From positions 1-64,000 of the forward strand of contig JAEPPZ010000007.1 in NCBI GenBank assembly GCA_017640785.1: a stretch of DNA of 64,000 bases, read 5' to 3'. This document shows positions 53,661 through 63,957 of the stretch, piece after piece. Positions within the stretch are counted from its first letter, which is position 1; every line of letters starts with the position of its first letter. This DNA comes from Balneola sp. (lineage in GTDB: Bacteria > Bacteroidota > Rhodothermia > Balneolales > Balneolaceae). The notes beneath the pieces are model-generated. The model saw nothing but the letters and a program-made list of their open reading frames with translations, had not been told where the DNA came from and did not search any database. Made by a program: the position numbers and the translations under genes.

Positions 53661-54968
53661 TTACTTCAATTTATAGATAACGCCACTTTTCATTACAAAA
53701 GTAATATTCTTTAGTTCGCTGATGTCTTCAAGTGGATTTTTATCGACAGCAATAATATCAGCTGATTTTCCCTCTTCAATGGAGCCTATCTGATCTCTCA
53801 TTCCTAAAAGTTCTGCAGCATTAAGAGTTGCTGTTTTGATGGCGTGACTTTCGCTCATTCCGTAATCAACCATGATCTCAAACTCGCGGGCATTTTCGCC
53901 GTGTTTGCTGACTCCGGAATCTGTGCCGAAAGCAATATTAACTCCGCCTTTTAGCGCGCGCTTAAAAGAAGCTTCTACAACAGGAACTACTGTATTTATT
54001 TTATCAACGATGGCCGGAGGGATTTGATCGTTTACCATCAGTTCATCCCTAACAGAAATTCCTGCTAACAGCGTTGGAACTAACCAGGCATCGTTTTCTA
54101 AGAATAACTTTACAGATTCGTCATCTAAATAAGAACCGTGATCGATTGAACTTACACCGGCACGTAAAGCCGCATTTATTCCATCTGCAGCGTGAGCATG
54201 AGCGGCCACTTTTCGGCCCAAACTATTTGCAGCTTCCACTATGGATTTCATTTCTTCATCGGTAAGTTGCTGATTCAGACCTGCTGCTGTATTACTTAAA
54301 ACACCACCGGTTGCCGTAATTTTAATGACTCCGGCGCCTTGTTTTACTCTGGCACGAACAGCTCTTCTGCAATCATCTGCGCCATCACAAATGCCGACAT
54401 TTTCATCCAGTTCAAGTATTTCTGTTCTGTAACCATGTGAATCTCCATGGCCTCCGGTAGCAGAAATTGCGCCTCCCGAATATATAATTCTTGGACCGGC
54501 AATAAGACCCTTAGCTGTAGCTCTTTGTAAAGCACCGATCAGTTCAGCATCAGCGCCAAGATTTCGGACAGTAGTGAATCCGGCGTGTAATGTTCTCTCT
54601 AAATAAGGCAAAGATTTGAAAGCCAGATCCTGCTCATTCATTGTTGTCCATTCGTGCGGATTCGCATCCGGATCACGCTCCCCGGTCAGATGTGTGTGCA
54701 TATCAATAAAGCCGGGCATCACAAATTTGTCTTTCAAATCGGTTACTTCAGCATCATCAAAACCTAATTCTGATGAAGACTTAAAGCCCGAATGAACGCT
54801 TTCGATCACCCCGTTTTTAATAACGACCGTTTGATTTGATAAAGGCTTTTCGCCGGGAATAGCCAAAAGAGAGCCGGCATGAATGATCTTTATGTTGTCT
54901 TGAGCTGAAATTGAAGCAGAGAAGGTCAGCACCAAAAGAAAAAGGAAAAGAGATTTTATATATGACAT
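53661..54968 (-). CDS. Exported amidohydrolase (Xaa-Pro dipeptidase-like)
   Basis: A 435-aa metal-dependent amidohydrolase with signal peptide (SLFLFLLVLTFSASISA). Motifs: metal-binding GFIDMHTHLTGE, the Lys-type segment GAGVIKITATGGVLSNTAAG, His pair in AAHAHAADGINAALRAGVSS with SIDHG, and FGTDSGV with the catalytic Asp. The group includes periplasmic prolidase-like enzymes and imidazolonepropionase relatives. The true substrate is unknown; a peptide or cyclic amide is likely. Convergent with the DUF4097 gene. Confidence 0.92.
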   Translation of the reverse strand: MSYIKSLFLFLLVLTFSASISAQDNIKIIHAGSLLAIPGEKPLSNQTVVIKNGVIESVHSGFKSSSELGFDDAEVTDLKDKFVMPGFIDMHTHLTGERDPDANPHEWTTMNEQDLAFKSLPYLERTLHAGFTTVRNLGADAELIGALQRATAKGLIAGPRIIYSGGAISATGGHGDSHGYRTEILELDENVGICDGADDCRRAVRARVKQGAGVIKITATGGVLSNTAAGLNQQLTDEEMKSIVEAANSLGRKVAAHAHAADGINAALRAGVSSIDHGSYLDDESVKLFLENDAWLVPTLLAGISVRDELMVNDQIPPAIVDKINTVVPVVEASFKRALKGGVNIAFGTDSGVSKHGENAREFEIMVDYGMSESHAIKTATLNAAELLGMRDQIGSIEEGKSADIIAVDKNPLEDISELKNITFVMKSGVIYKLK

Positions 54969-55135
54969 AATTGGGAGTTAGATTTTCTGAATTAAAGAAT
55001 GTATTGAAAGTGAGGGAGATCAAGAAATAAAAAGCCGGAGATTGAAATCTAATATCAAAAACTTTTGTTGAGAACGATGCCCAAACAAATGAATCAAAAC
55101 ATTATATTGAAGGTTCGATTTTAATAACGGAGAAT

Positions 55136-57943
55136 ATGTCCACAAAAGAAACGGCTACTGTTGAAGCAAAAGAGGAAGCGCTGGAACGACCAATTATAAT
55201 AAAAGGCGCGAGGACTCATAATCTCAAGAATATAGATGTAGAAATTCCGAGGAATAAGCTCACGGTGATAACAGGGGTTTCGGGTTCAGGAAAATCGAGC
55301 CTGGCCTTTGATACCATTTATGCGGAAGGTCAGCGACGTTATGTGGAAAGTCTTTCCAGCTACGCCAGACAGTTTCTGGAAAGAATGGATAAGCCGGATG
55401 TCGATTTTATGCAGGGGATTTCTCCGGCAATGGCCATTCAGCAAAAAACCACTTCGAGCAATCCGCGTTCAACTGTTGGAACAACAACCGAGATCTATGA
55501 TTATTTAAGACTGCTGTTTGCCCGAATTGGAAAAACAATTTCTCCGGTATCCGGAAATCAGGTCAAAAAAGACACTCCGAAAACCGTTATTGAAGAGGTC
55601 CTTAAGCTGATGGAAGAAGGAGACCGGTTTTATGTTCTTTATCCGATTCCTCAGCACGAAAAAAAGAAACTGGACGAAGAGCTGAAGGTTTTAAAGGAAA
55701 AAGGTTTTAGTAGACTTCTGAATATCAAAGACGAAAGCATAATAGACCTGACCGATGGCGACATCGACACAAAAAAGATCAAAAGAAAAGAGTTCAGGGT
55801 TCTTGTAGATCGCTTGATCCTTAAAGATGATGAAGCAACCATCACAAGGATAGCCGGATCGCTGGAAACAGCTTTTCAAAACGGAAGCGGAAGGTTATCC
55901 ATTAAAAAAAGAAATGGTGATGAATTTCCATTCAGCGAACGATTTGAGTTGGATGGAATTGAGTTTACAGAGCCAACGCCGCAAATGTTTTCATTTAACA
56001 ATCCATTTGGAGCTTGTCCGAAGTGCGAAGGTTTTGGAAAAGTATCAGGCATAGATGAAGATCTTGTGATCCCGGATCATGAAAAGACGATCCGAAACGG
56101 AGCCATCGCACCGTTTACAACTCAGAAGTTTAGTACCCATCTCAGAGATCTGATAAAGGTAGCGTCGGAAGAAAAATTTTCAATTGATACTCCTTATTCA
56201 GAGTTGCCGAAAGAGGTGAAGAGTATAATTTGGAAAGGAAAAGGAAACTATATCGGAATCTGGAACTTTTTCGATACAGTGAAAGATCAGGCGTATAAGG
56301 TTCATATGCGTGTGTTGTATTCCCGCTATCGTGGATATAGTCGATGCCCGGAATGTGAGGGATATCGGGTAAGAAAAGATGCACAGTACGTGAAAGTTGG
56401 TGGAATGCATTCCGGAGAAGTGTCTGAACTGACCATCGGACATGCCAAAGACTATTTTGAAGGACTTGAACTAACAGAATTTGAGCAAGGAGTAGCAGGA
56501 CAGATCCTATACGAGATCAGAAAAAGATTGAAATATCTGGATGAAGTGGGGTTGGATTACCTCACACTGGATCGACTTGCAAATACTTTGAGTGGCGGTG
56601 AGTCACAAAGAATTAGCTTAGCGAATGCTTTGGGCAGTTCGTTGATCGGCAGTATGTACGTCTTGGATGAACCAACAATTGGTTTGCACCCCAGAGATAA
56701 CGATCGGTTGATCAAAATTCTGGAATCTCTGAGAGATATTGGAAACACAGTTCTGGTTGTGGAACATGATCCGGAAATGATGAAGGCAGCCGATAACGTA
56801 ATTGATATCGGACCTTTTGCAGGTGTTCATGGTGGAGAAGTAGTATTTGAAGGCAACTTTGAAAATCTTCTTAAATCGGATACGCTTACCGGAAAATTTC
56901 TGAGCGGGAGAAAGCAAATTGAAGTTCCGAAAAAGCGCAGAAAAGGAAACGGAAGGTCTATAAAGGTTGAAGGAGCCAGCGAGCACAATCTCAAAAATGT
57001 AGACGTAGAATTTCCTTTGGGAAAGATGGTGGTAGTAACCGGCGTTTCAGGATCAGGGAAGTCTACATTGGTACACGATACGGTTTATGCCGGCATCCAA
57101 AAGCATATAGGTTCTTATAACCAGAAAGTGGGACGGTTCAAAGATCTGTCCGGAATGGCAAGCGTTCACAATTTAGAAATGGTGGACCAAAGTCCGATCG
57201 GTCGTTCTTCCAGATCAAACCCTGCAACTTATACCAAAGCGTTTGATGGAATTCGGGATGTGTTTTCGAACACTCGTCAGGCAAAAATAATGGGCTACAC
57301 TCCGGGACATTTCTCATTTAATGTACCGGGCGGTAGATGCGAAAACTGTCAGGGCGAAGGGATTCAGAAAATAGAGATGCAGTTTATGGCTGATATCGAA
57401 CTTGTTTGCGAAGTTTGTAACGGCGCTCGTTTCCGTAAGGATGTATTAGCTGTAAAATACCGAGGTAAGAGTATTCATGACGTACTTGAAATGCCAATTT
57501 CTGAAGCTATCGAATTTTTTGTGGATGAAACCACGATCATAAATAAATTACAGCCGCTAGAAGATGTTGGATTAGGGTATTTAAACCTGGGACAAAGTGC
57601 TACTACACTCTCCGGGGGAGAGGCTCAGCGTGTGAAATTGGCCAGATTCCTAACCAAACAAAGTTCCGAACACACCATTTACTTTTTTGATGAACCTACG
57701 ACAGGATTGCACTTTGAAGATGTAGCAAAACTTTTGGAAGCATTTAATGAATTGGTTAATTCAGGACACTCTGTAATAATCATTGAACACAATCTGGATA
57801 TAATAAAATGCGCTGACTGGATCATCGACGTTGGTCCGGAAGGCGGTTTTGCAGGCGGACAAATTGTAGCAGAGGGAACACCTGAAGACATTGCAAAAGT
57901 GAAAGAGAGCTATACAGGGCAGTATTTGAAGGAATATTTATAG
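55136..57943 (+). CDS. uvrA: Excinuclease ABC subunit A
   Basis: Damage-sensing ATPase of nucleotide excision repair, partner of the UvrB in this window. The 935-aa length is standard. Two ABC modules: Walker [15 protein letters not shown] and [14 protein letters not shown], signatures [18 protein letters not shown] and [15 protein letters not shown], and two zinc modules with [20 protein letters not shown] and [19 protein letters not shown]. Start ATG 55136. The gene is monocistronic; a run of AT-rich DNA with no clear promoter lies upstream. Confidence 0.98.
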   Translation: MSTKETATVEAKEEALERPIIIKGARTHNLKNIDVEIPRNKLTVITGVSGSGKSSLAFDTIYAEGQRRYVESLSSYARQFLERMDKPDVDFMQGISPAMAIQQKTTSSNPRSTVGTTTEIYDYLRLLFARIGKTISPVSGNQVKKDTPKTVIEEVLKLMEEGDRFYVLYPIPQHEKKKLDEELKVLKEKGFSRLLNIKDESIIDLTDGDIDTKKIKRKEFRVLVDRLILKDDEATITRIAGSLETAFQNGSGRLSIKKRNGDEFPFSERFELDGIEFTEPTPQMFSFNNPFGACPKCEGFGKVSGIDEDLVIPDHEKTIRNGAIAPFTTQKFSTHLRDLIKVASEEKFSIDTPYSELPKEVKSIIWKGKGNYIGIWNFFDTVKDQAYKVHMRVLYSRYRGYSRCPECEGYRVRKDAQYVKVGGMHSGEVSELTIGHAKDYFEGLELTEFEQGVAGQILYEIRKRLKYLDEVGLDYLTLDRLANTLSGGESQRISLANALGSSLIGSMYVLDEPTIGLHPRDNDRLIKILESLRDIGNTVLVVEHDPEMMKAADNVIDIGPFAGVHGGEVVFEGNFENLLKSDTLTGKFLSGRKQIEVPKKRRKGNGRSIKVEGASEHNLKNVDVEFPLGKMVVVTGVSGSGKSTLVHDTVYAGIQKHIGSYNQKVGRFKDLSGMASVHNLEMVDQSPIGRSSRSNPATYTKAFDGIRDVFSNTRQAKIMGYTPGHFSFNVPGGRCENCQGEGIQKIEMQFMADIELVCEVCNGARFRKDVLAVKYRGKSIHDVLEMPISEAIEFFVDETTIINKLQPLEDVGLGYLNLGQSATTLSGGEAQRVKLARFLTKQSSEHTIYFFDEPTTGLHFEDVAKLLEAFNELVNSGHSVIIIEHNLDIIKCADWIIDVGPEGGFAGGQIVAEGTPEDIAKVKESYTGQYLKEYL

Positions 57944-57973
57944 AAAAATGATAGCGGAATCCAAAGTGTAATT

Positions 57974-59164
57974 TCACTGATCATACGGAATATACCTTTC
58001 CCACTTCCAGGGCGTGTACACATCGCCAATAGTAATTTCTAAAAGCTCTTTAAAGATTCCTTCTGCGTTATCGCTGTTGCTCATAATAATGACACCTGTT
58101 TTTTGTTCGGGAAACATAATTGAATAGTGTTCCCAGCCCTGATCACTTCCTTCTTTAAAAGCACCGTAACCATAAGGAGATTTGAGGAGTCCCCAACCCA
58201 TTCCGTAACTTAATTCGATATCATCATTTTCGTCTGTATCCTGCCAGACCTCTACTCCAAATTGTGCTTTGGAGCTAATTCTTAGCGATGGATTGAACAT
58301 CAATTGAGCGAGTTCGGAGTCACTTGAAGCTTCTCGCAATATATGTCCAAAGAATTTTGCGTAGTCATCAGGAGTGGTTTCCATAGAGCCTGCTGCTCCG
58401 GCTTCATCTTCGGTATCTTTGGGAATAACTTCGCGTTCAGAGCTATGTCCATTAACAAAAACTCCTTCAAAACGCTCTTGCCAAACATAACTGGTCATTG
58501 TCATCCCGAGAGGACCAAAGATTCTTTCTTGGGCAAGTTCCTCCAAGCCTTTTCCCGTTACCTTTTCGATAGCGTATTGTAAAAGCATCATGCCTTCTCC
58601 CGAGTAGCTGAATCGAGCACCCGGATCAAAGAAAAAGTGAATTTTTCCATTTCTGTCAAAATCGAAAGACTTATCTAACCAGCGCCAATTCGGAAATCCC
58701 GTGGAATGGTTCAGGCACATTCTCGCGGTAATATCTTTATAGCGGTCATCTCCGGAAAGGTTAGCAAATCCGCGCCATTCTTTTTCAAATTCCAGATCGG
58801 GAATGGGTACATCAAAATATTCCTGAAGCGGAGTGTCAAGGTCAATAGTGCCGTCAAGAACGAGATCAGCTGCTAAATAACCAAAAACAGCTTTGCTGAA
58901 AGATGCTCCATAAAAGATCTGGTCTGTTGTTAGTGTATCTTTAGTTTCATAGTTAGCATAGCCAAACCCTTTTTGATAGGCTATTTCATTATCGTTGAAA
59001 ATAGTAACTGCTAATCCCGCTACCCCTGCCTCATCTATCAGAGTTTGAATACGTTGGGTAAGATCTTTTTCTGTAATAGTGTTTCCATCAATATGCTCGA
59101 TTTTGTCTTGAGAGCAACTGCTGAATAAGATCAGAATAGAAAGAAAGAGTAGAGAATATGTCAT
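57974..59164 (-). CDS. Serine beta-lactamase-like lipoprotein (penicillin-binding fold)
   Basis: A 396-aa protein with lipoprotein signal (SLLFLSILILFSSC, anchor Cys17). Class C beta-lactamase/DD-peptidase motifs: GASFSKAVFGYLAADL with the S-x-x-K of the nucleophile Ser, and YSGEGMMLLQYAIEKVTGK with the Tyr of the YxN motif in altered form. Members act as esterases or peptidases at the envelope rather than as antibiotic resistance enzymes in most genomes. Convergent with uvrA. Confidence 0.88.
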   Translation of the reverse strand: MTYSLLFLSILILFSSCSQDKIEHIDGNTITEKDLTQRIQTLIDEAGVAGLAVTIFNDNEIAYQKGFGYANYETKDTLTTDQIFYGASFSKAVFGYLAADLVLDGTIDLDTPLQEYFDVPIPDLEFEKEWRGFANLSGDDRYKDITARMCLNHSTGFPNWRWLDKSFDFDRNGKIHFFFDPGARFSYSGEGMMLLQYAIEKVTGKGLEELAQERIFGPLGMTMTSYVWQERFEGVFVNGHSSEREVIPKDTEDEAGAAGSMETTPDDYAKFFGHILREASSDSELAQLMFNPSLRISSKAQFGVEVWQDTDENDDIELSYGMGWGLLKSPYGYGAFKEGSDQGWEHYSIMFPEQKTGVIIMSNSDNAEGIFKELLEITIGDVYTPWKWERYIPYDQ

Positions 59165-59318
59165 TATAAAATCTATGAAAGTTATGGTCCCTTTCGTTTA
59201 AAAGATCATGATGTTTCAAAAAGAGAAAATACTCTCCGTCAGGCCTTAGAATAGAATATGGAACCATCTTTGCGGGATGGAGTTGGAATAGTGGTAACAA
59301 ATAATCAAAAAACCTGAT

Positions 59319-59909
59319 ATGAAAACTATTCAAAGATTTTGTTCTCTATTTATCATTCTAATTTTAACAGTTGGGTTGTCATCACAATCTAAAGCTCAAT
59401 CTTTACCTGAATTTGGTGTAAAAGGAGGATTAAACTATTCGACCTTTAATGATACAGAAGACGTAGAATACAAAACCGGATTCCTGATCGGTGGGTATGC
59501 AAATTTTAAAATTCCAATGAGTCCTGTCTCTGTACAACCGGAGGTTTTATATGCCCAATATGGAGCGGATGTTGAAGATTCAGATGCAAGCTTTGTAGTT
59601 AACTATGTGCAAGTACCGGTATTATTAAAGTTTGGATTTGAAACTCCTGCAGCTAAACCAAATGTTTATTTTGGTCCATATATGAGTTTCAACACAAAGG
59701 CAGAAATAGAAAATGATGACGGATCTCTAAACTTAGAAGATAATGCTAAAGACACTGAATTCGGTGTAGTTGTTGGAGCAGGAGTAGATGTTAGTAAAAT
59801 AAGACTTGGTTTGAGATATACAGCCGGCTTAAGCAATGTAGCTGAAGATGATTTTAATGATTCAGCTAAAAACGGAGCAATAGCTCTTACGATGGGTATC
59901 GCATTCTAA
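59319..59909 (+). CDS. Outer-membrane beta-barrel protein 1
   Basis: A 196-aa protein with a signal peptide (MKTIQRFCSLFIILILTVGL, mature part starting near QSLPEFGVKGG). Strands alternate in the outer-membrane barrel style (VVGAGVDVSKIRLGLRYTAGL) and the chain ends in Phe (LTMGIAF), the typical signal for barrel assembly. It belongs to the PorT-like or OmpX-like small porins common in Bacteroidota. A terminator follows. Confidence 0.88.
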   Translation: MKTIQRFCSLFIILILTVGLSSQSKAQSLPEFGVKGGLNYSTFNDTEDVEYKTGFLIGGYANFKIPMSPVSVQPEVLYAQYGADVEDSDASFVVNYVQVPVLLKFGFETPAAKPNVYFGPYMSFNTKAEIENDDGSLNLEDNAKDTEFGVVVGAGVDVSKIRLGLRYTAGLSNVAEDDFNDSAKNGAIALTMGIAF

Positions 59910-59928
59910 AAGATAAATTCCCTATTAT

Positions 59929-59961
59929 AAAGCAGTTTCAAATTCTGGAACTGCTTTTTTT
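59929..59961 (+). terminator. Terminator after barrel protein 1
   Basis: Stem AAGCAGTTTCA with TGGAACTGCTT (one T-G pair) and a 5-base loop, followed by seven T residues. Confidence 0.88.
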
Positions 59962-59975
59962 ATGTGATTTATTTT

Positions 59976-60704
59976 ATGCAGAAATTTCTAATCGTTTTCT
60001 TATTAATAGGTATATCATCTGAGTTTTCATACGCCCAACAAAACCGTTTTGGGATGAAGTCCGGAGTTGCGCTTTCAAGCATGTCGCATCAGCAAACGGA
60101 AATCGGTGCAGCAAATATAGAATGGGGAGGCAAGTCTTCATATCAAACGGGAGTGTTTTACAACAGGAGACTTAAAAATTCATTGCTATCCTTTCAGATA
60201 GAGGTTGATTATAAAAAGCTTGGCACGGTATTCAGAATAAATGATATTGACCCGAGAGTATCGTCTTCTGCAAAAGCGAATTACGAATTCGAACATGTTG
60301 GTTTTTCCATATTGCCGCGGATCGATCTTTTTCCGGATTATAAAATTAATCCCAATTTCATGATTGGTGGTATCATGGAGATTAAAACGAACTCAGAGCT
60401 AATATTTACATCAAATATACCCGATCCGGACAGATCGCTGGATAACTTCTTTTTTGGTGGAGATATAAATGAACACACCGAAGACTTTCTATTCGGTTAT
60501 GTAATGGCAGGAGGAGTGGAATTTGCAACAAAGCCTGTGATCATAACTCTTGAAAGCAGATACACTTCTTTATTTACATCGGTTTTTAATGAAAGTGTAG
60601 AACAAATGCCGCTAAATCAACAAACATCTATTCTAAAAATAATGGAAGACAGCAGACACAATTATTTTAGTTTTCTAATTGGCTTCAACTTTTATTTTGA
60701 TTAG
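59976..60704 (+). CDS. Outer-membrane beta-barrel protein 2
   Basis: A 242-aa protein: signal peptide MQKFLIVFLLIGISSEFSYA, then barrel-type strands (FSILPRIDLFPDYKINPNFM, EDFLFGYVMAGGVEFATKPV) and a terminal aromatic strand (FSFLIGFNFYFD). The ATG at 59976 is preferred to a GTG at 59964 because it gives a standard signal peptide. Distant similarity in layout with the preceding barrel gene; function unknown. Confidence 0.82.
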   Translation: MQKFLIVFLLIGISSEFSYAQQNRFGMKSGVALSSMSHQQTEIGAANIEWGGKSSYQTGVFYNRRLKNSLLSFQIEVDYKKLGTVFRINDIDPRVSSSAKANYEFEHVGFSILPRIDLFPDYKINPNFMIGGIMEIKTNSELIFTSNIPDPDRSLDNFFFGGDINEHTEDFLFGYVMAGGVEFATKPVIITLESRYTSLFTSVFNESVEQMPLNQQTSILKIMEDSRHNYFSFLIGFNFYFD

Positions 60705-60749
60705 TTATTACTGAAGACGTAAACTCTATCTAATTCATCAAAAGACGTC

Positions 60750-62297
60750 ATGTTTGGCCGGCTACTTGCTTTAAATTGGAAAATTTTTGTTTCAAACCTC
60801 AACAGGTTCCAGCTGTTGCTGTTGATAGGTTATATCATGTTTTTAGGGATCATGACAGTTAATCTGGTGGGTACAGCGATTGTTGTGATTCTTTTGGATA
60901 CCGATCCTTGGATGAAAACACAGATTCCTTGGCTCACTCCCGAGATCTATACTTTTCTGCTCTTAGTTTTTGCAAACTCCTATTGGGTTATGCACTTCTC
61001 TTTCACAAACCTAAGACTATTAAACATTACAGAAAACAGAAAGTTGCTCGGTTTTGGGTTCCCCTTGAAAAGACTTTCACGATATTTGATGATCATCGGA
61101 TTTTGTCATCCTGTGAATATCATATACAATTTTACCTGGCTTGTGTTTTTGATGATTCAGGTTTCTCACTTTTATCAAGTGTTGATCGGAGTGGCTGCAA
61201 TTATCTTTAATTATGTACTGATCTACTCTATTAAACACCGATTCATTAAGATCGTAGAGAGAAGATTTATCGGAGTTGTAGTAGGCTTTTTGTTTCTGAT
61301 CTTCGGTCTTTTTCAGGCAGTATCTCTCTTTGCAGAAAACTCACAAGAGATATTTATTCAAATTGTGCCAAGAGTAGAAACATTAAATACAGTTTTATCT
61401 TGGAGTCCGGGTGGCTTACTTATACAGGCCATAAATGTTGAATACGGATGGACAACAGCAGCTATAATTTTCGGTTTTCTGGTTCTGTTAATAGGTCTGA
61501 TTTTAGTTGATCACTTTCGGAAAACCTGTGAAGGGTTAATAAATCCAACGATCAGAAAAGCGGAGCAACAAACAAGCAAGTTATGGACCTTCTTGAGACG
61601 GGTGATGGGGGTAAATGCTGGAAAGTATTATTACTACGTGATGATTCACCCCTATAATAAATTACAATTGCTTACGCTGGCAGTTGTGCCGGTTGTTTAT
61701 GTTCCCATTCTGCTTCAGGTAAAATATACTGCAGCTCAAACTATATTAATTCCGACTATACTCGCAGGAATTCCGGTAGCGCTGCTCGCAATGGGGATGG
61801 CAAATATGTATGGGTACGAAAACAGGGAGTTACTTATGCACTTACAGTTCCCAATTAAACTGGAAAAACAACTGAAGGAAAGATTTTTAGGTGTGATCAT
61901 ATTTCCGCTGATGGTTTTTTATATAATCACAATTTTTGAATTATTATTAATTCCTCAAATAGTGGGTGTGTATAAGATATTTGTTGCAAACACCTTCTTT
62001 TTTCTCTGTTTTATGGTGCTTTTTATTTGGAGTTCCTATTACCAATATCAAAAAGCGACATATTCCTCAATGAGTTATAAACACCCTATTATACCTCAAA
62101 AAGTAACTTTTGTAATCACATTTGTGATTTTTTCAATGGGCTATCTCATTTTTGTACCATTAGAAAATCTGGAATGGTACAGAATTACAATTATGAGCGT
62201 GGTTATTGTTGTAATAGGAGTTTACCTTTGGAGACATATGAGTTTTCTTGTAAATCTGTTCAAAAAGCAGATATTGAAAAGACTTTGGACTGAATAA
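60750..62297 (+). CDS. Multi-pass membrane protein, probable ABC-2-type permease
   Basis: A 515-aa membrane protein with about ten to twelve hydrophobic helices (for example LLLIGYIMFLGIMTVNLVGT, FLFLIFGLFQAVSLF, ITFVIFSMGYLIFVPL). The two halves with a cytoplasmic stretch in the middle (KAEQQTSKLWTFLRRVMGVN) look like an export permease. Its partner ATPase is the gene at 63193, with lgt in between. The substrate is not known. Confidence 0.75.
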   Translation: MFGRLLALNWKIFVSNLNRFQLLLLIGYIMFLGIMTVNLVGTAIVVILLDTDPWMKTQIPWLTPEIYTFLLLVFANSYWVMHFSFTNLRLLNITENRKLLGFGFPLKRLSRYLMIIGFCHPVNIIYNFTWLVFLMIQVSHFYQVLIGVAAIIFNYVLIYSIKHRFIKIVERRFIGVVVGFLFLIFGLFQAVSLFAENSQEIFIQIVPRVETLNTVLSWSPGGLLIQAINVEYGWTTAAIIFGFLVLLIGLILVDHFRKTCEGLINPTIRKAEQQTSKLWTFLRRVMGVNAGKYYYYVMIHPYNKLQLLTLAVVPVVYVPILLQVKYTAAQTILIPTILAGIPVALLAMGMANMYGYENRELLMHLQFPIKLEKQLKERFLGVIIFPLMVFYIITIFELLLIPQIVGVYKIFVANTFFFLCFMVLFIWSSYYQYQKATYSSMSYKHPIIPQKVTFVITFVIFSMGYLIFVPLENLEWYRITIMSVVIVVIGVYLWRHMSFLVNLFKKQILKRLWTE

Positions 62298-62325
62298 CAT
62301 TATCTAATAGCACACTATTTTACTT

Positions 62326-63192
62326 ATGCTTCCTATACATCTTGATCTTGGCTTTACTCAGATCTATTTCTATGAAGGAATATACTTCCTGATCTCCATT
62401 GTACTTGGTATATGGTGGGCAAAAGTCCGTGTTGAAAAATACGGCGGGAAAGTGGAAAAATTTGAAGGTTTGGTAGTCTGGTCTATTGTAGGGGCTTTAA
62501 TAGGAGCCCGGCTTTCTCATTATGTTTTTTGGCAATCAGATGTGTTCTTCGAAAATCCGGGAGTAATTTTTAGTCCGACCGGAGCGGGAAACAGCATCAC
62601 CGGAGGTTTGGTCGGGGGGATGTTCGGCGGCTACTTCTATGTGAAACGCAACAACATGAATTACTGGGAATACTTTTCTCTGGTTTCGCCGGGAGTGTTA
62701 TTAGGACAGGCTGTTGGTAGAATAGGATGTTTTCTGAACGGAGATGCTTACGGAACCGCAACAAATTCATTTCTTGGCGTTCAATTCCCCCGCTATGCAA
62801 CTACCATCCCTAGCTTTGAAACGGAATACAGGCTTTCAAGTCCGTCATGGGAATCAACTACAGGTTTACCGGGACAGACAGAAACGTTAAGCGCGCCTGT
62901 ACATCCCACCCAGCTGTACGAAATGTTTGGTGATTTTGTATTGATATTGATTATTCTTTGGGTGTTTAAAAAGATCTGGGATACGGATAAAAAATCTCCG
63001 CTTATTTTCTTTATTCATACAGGTGGATATTCCTTATTGAGATTTGGGCTGGAATATATCCGTGCGGACAAAGAAGGAGTTACTATGTTTGGAATGAGTA
63101 ATCTGCAAATGGCATTATTGCTTTACGGTTTATTTACTATTGGTTATGCCACAAAATATTATCTCAATAAAAGAGCTAAAAAAGGGACGTAA
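62326..63192 (+). CDS. lgt: Prolipoprotein diacylglyceryl transferase
   Basis: Transfers diacylglycerol to the lipobox Cys, the first step of lipoprotein maturation. The 288-aa integral membrane enzyme has seven helices, the Lgt signature region GQAVGRIGCFLNGDAYG, the His-Gly type YLLIVG-position covered by ITGGLVGGMFGGY, and HPTQLYEMFGDFVLI. Fits with the many lipoproteins in the window. It is 28 bases after the permease and its stop abuts the ATPase start. Confidence 0.93.
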   Translation: MLPIHLDLGFTQIYFYEGIYFLISIVLGIWWAKVRVEKYGGKVEKFEGLVVWSIVGALIGARLSHYVFWQSDVFFENPGVIFSPTGAGNSITGGLVGGMFGGYFYVKRNNMNYWEYFSLVSPGVLLGQAVGRIGCFLNGDAYGTATNSFLGVQFPRYATTIPSFETEYRLSSPSWESTTGLPGQTETLSAPVHPTQLYEMFGDFVLILIILWVFKKIWDTDKKSPLIFFIHTGGYSLLRFGLEYIRADKEGVTMFGMSNLQMALLLYGLFTIGYATKYYLNKRAKKGT

Positions 63193-63951
63193 ATGAGTGA
63201 AGCCATTTCAATAAGAGGCCTGATAAAGAGCTATGACGATAACATTGTTCTGAAAGAACTGGATCTTAGCATTCCAAAAGGTTCTATTTTTGGATTGATC
63301 GGACCCAACGGCGCAGGAAAAAGTACGCTGATTGGAGTTCTTACAGGATTGTTGTCTTTTGATGAAGGATACATCACCATAGATGAAATGCGCTTTATAG
63401 ATGAGAACGAAGAAGCAATAAAGAAGGAAATAGCGTCCGTTCTTCAGCCACCATTATTGTTCGAACAGTTTACAAGTATCGAATTCATTGAGTATGTATG
63501 CGAAATTTATGAAATCGAGAAAAAGGGCTTGATCGAAAAAGCTTATTCTTTAATGGATTTTTTTGAGATCAAAGATTTTGCAAAGACAAAGATCCATAAA
63601 CTTTCCTCCGGTAGTCGTAAAAAACTCGCTTTTGTCACGGCTGTTTTAACAGAGCCTGTAGTTTTGTTGCTGGATGAGCCTTTTGAGGCTGTGGATGTAA
63701 TTTCTATTGAAAGAATGAAAACGGTCCTGCGCAAGCTGAAAGATAAAGGCGTAACCGTGATCATAACGAGTCATATTCTGGAAGTTGTTGAAAACCTTTG
63801 TGATGATATTGCAATACTACATCAGGGAAGAATTATAGCCTACCTGGATTCCATTAGTAGAAAAAGCCTGAAAGAACACTCAACACTTCAGGAGATCTTT
63901 TCGGAGTATGTGAAAGTGGAAGGCAAAGACGATATTGTGGATTGGTTGTAG
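63193..63951 (+). CDS. ABC transporter ATP-binding protein
   Basis: A 252-aa ABC ATPase: Walker A GPNGAGKSTL (near residue 37), Q-loop region ASVLQPPLLFEQ, signature LSSGSRKKLAF, Walker B VVLLLDEPFEAVD and the switch His in ITSHILEVVE. Probably drives the permease at 60750, with lgt in the same transcript (TAAATG junction). The substrate is unknown. Confidence 0.95.
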   Translation: MSEAISIRGLIKSYDDNIVLKELDLSIPKGSIFGLIGPNGAGKSTLIGVLTGLLSFDEGYITIDEMRFIDENEEAIKKEIASVLQPPLLFEQFTSIEFIEYVCEIYEIEKKGLIEKAYSLMDFFEIKDFAKTKIHKLSSGSRKKLAFVTAVLTEPVVLLLDEPFEAVDVISIERMKTVLRKLKDKGVTVIITSHILEVVENLCDDIAILHQGRIIAYLDSISRKSLKEHSTLQEIFSEYVKVEGKDDIVDWL

Positions 63952-63957
63952 AGTATA

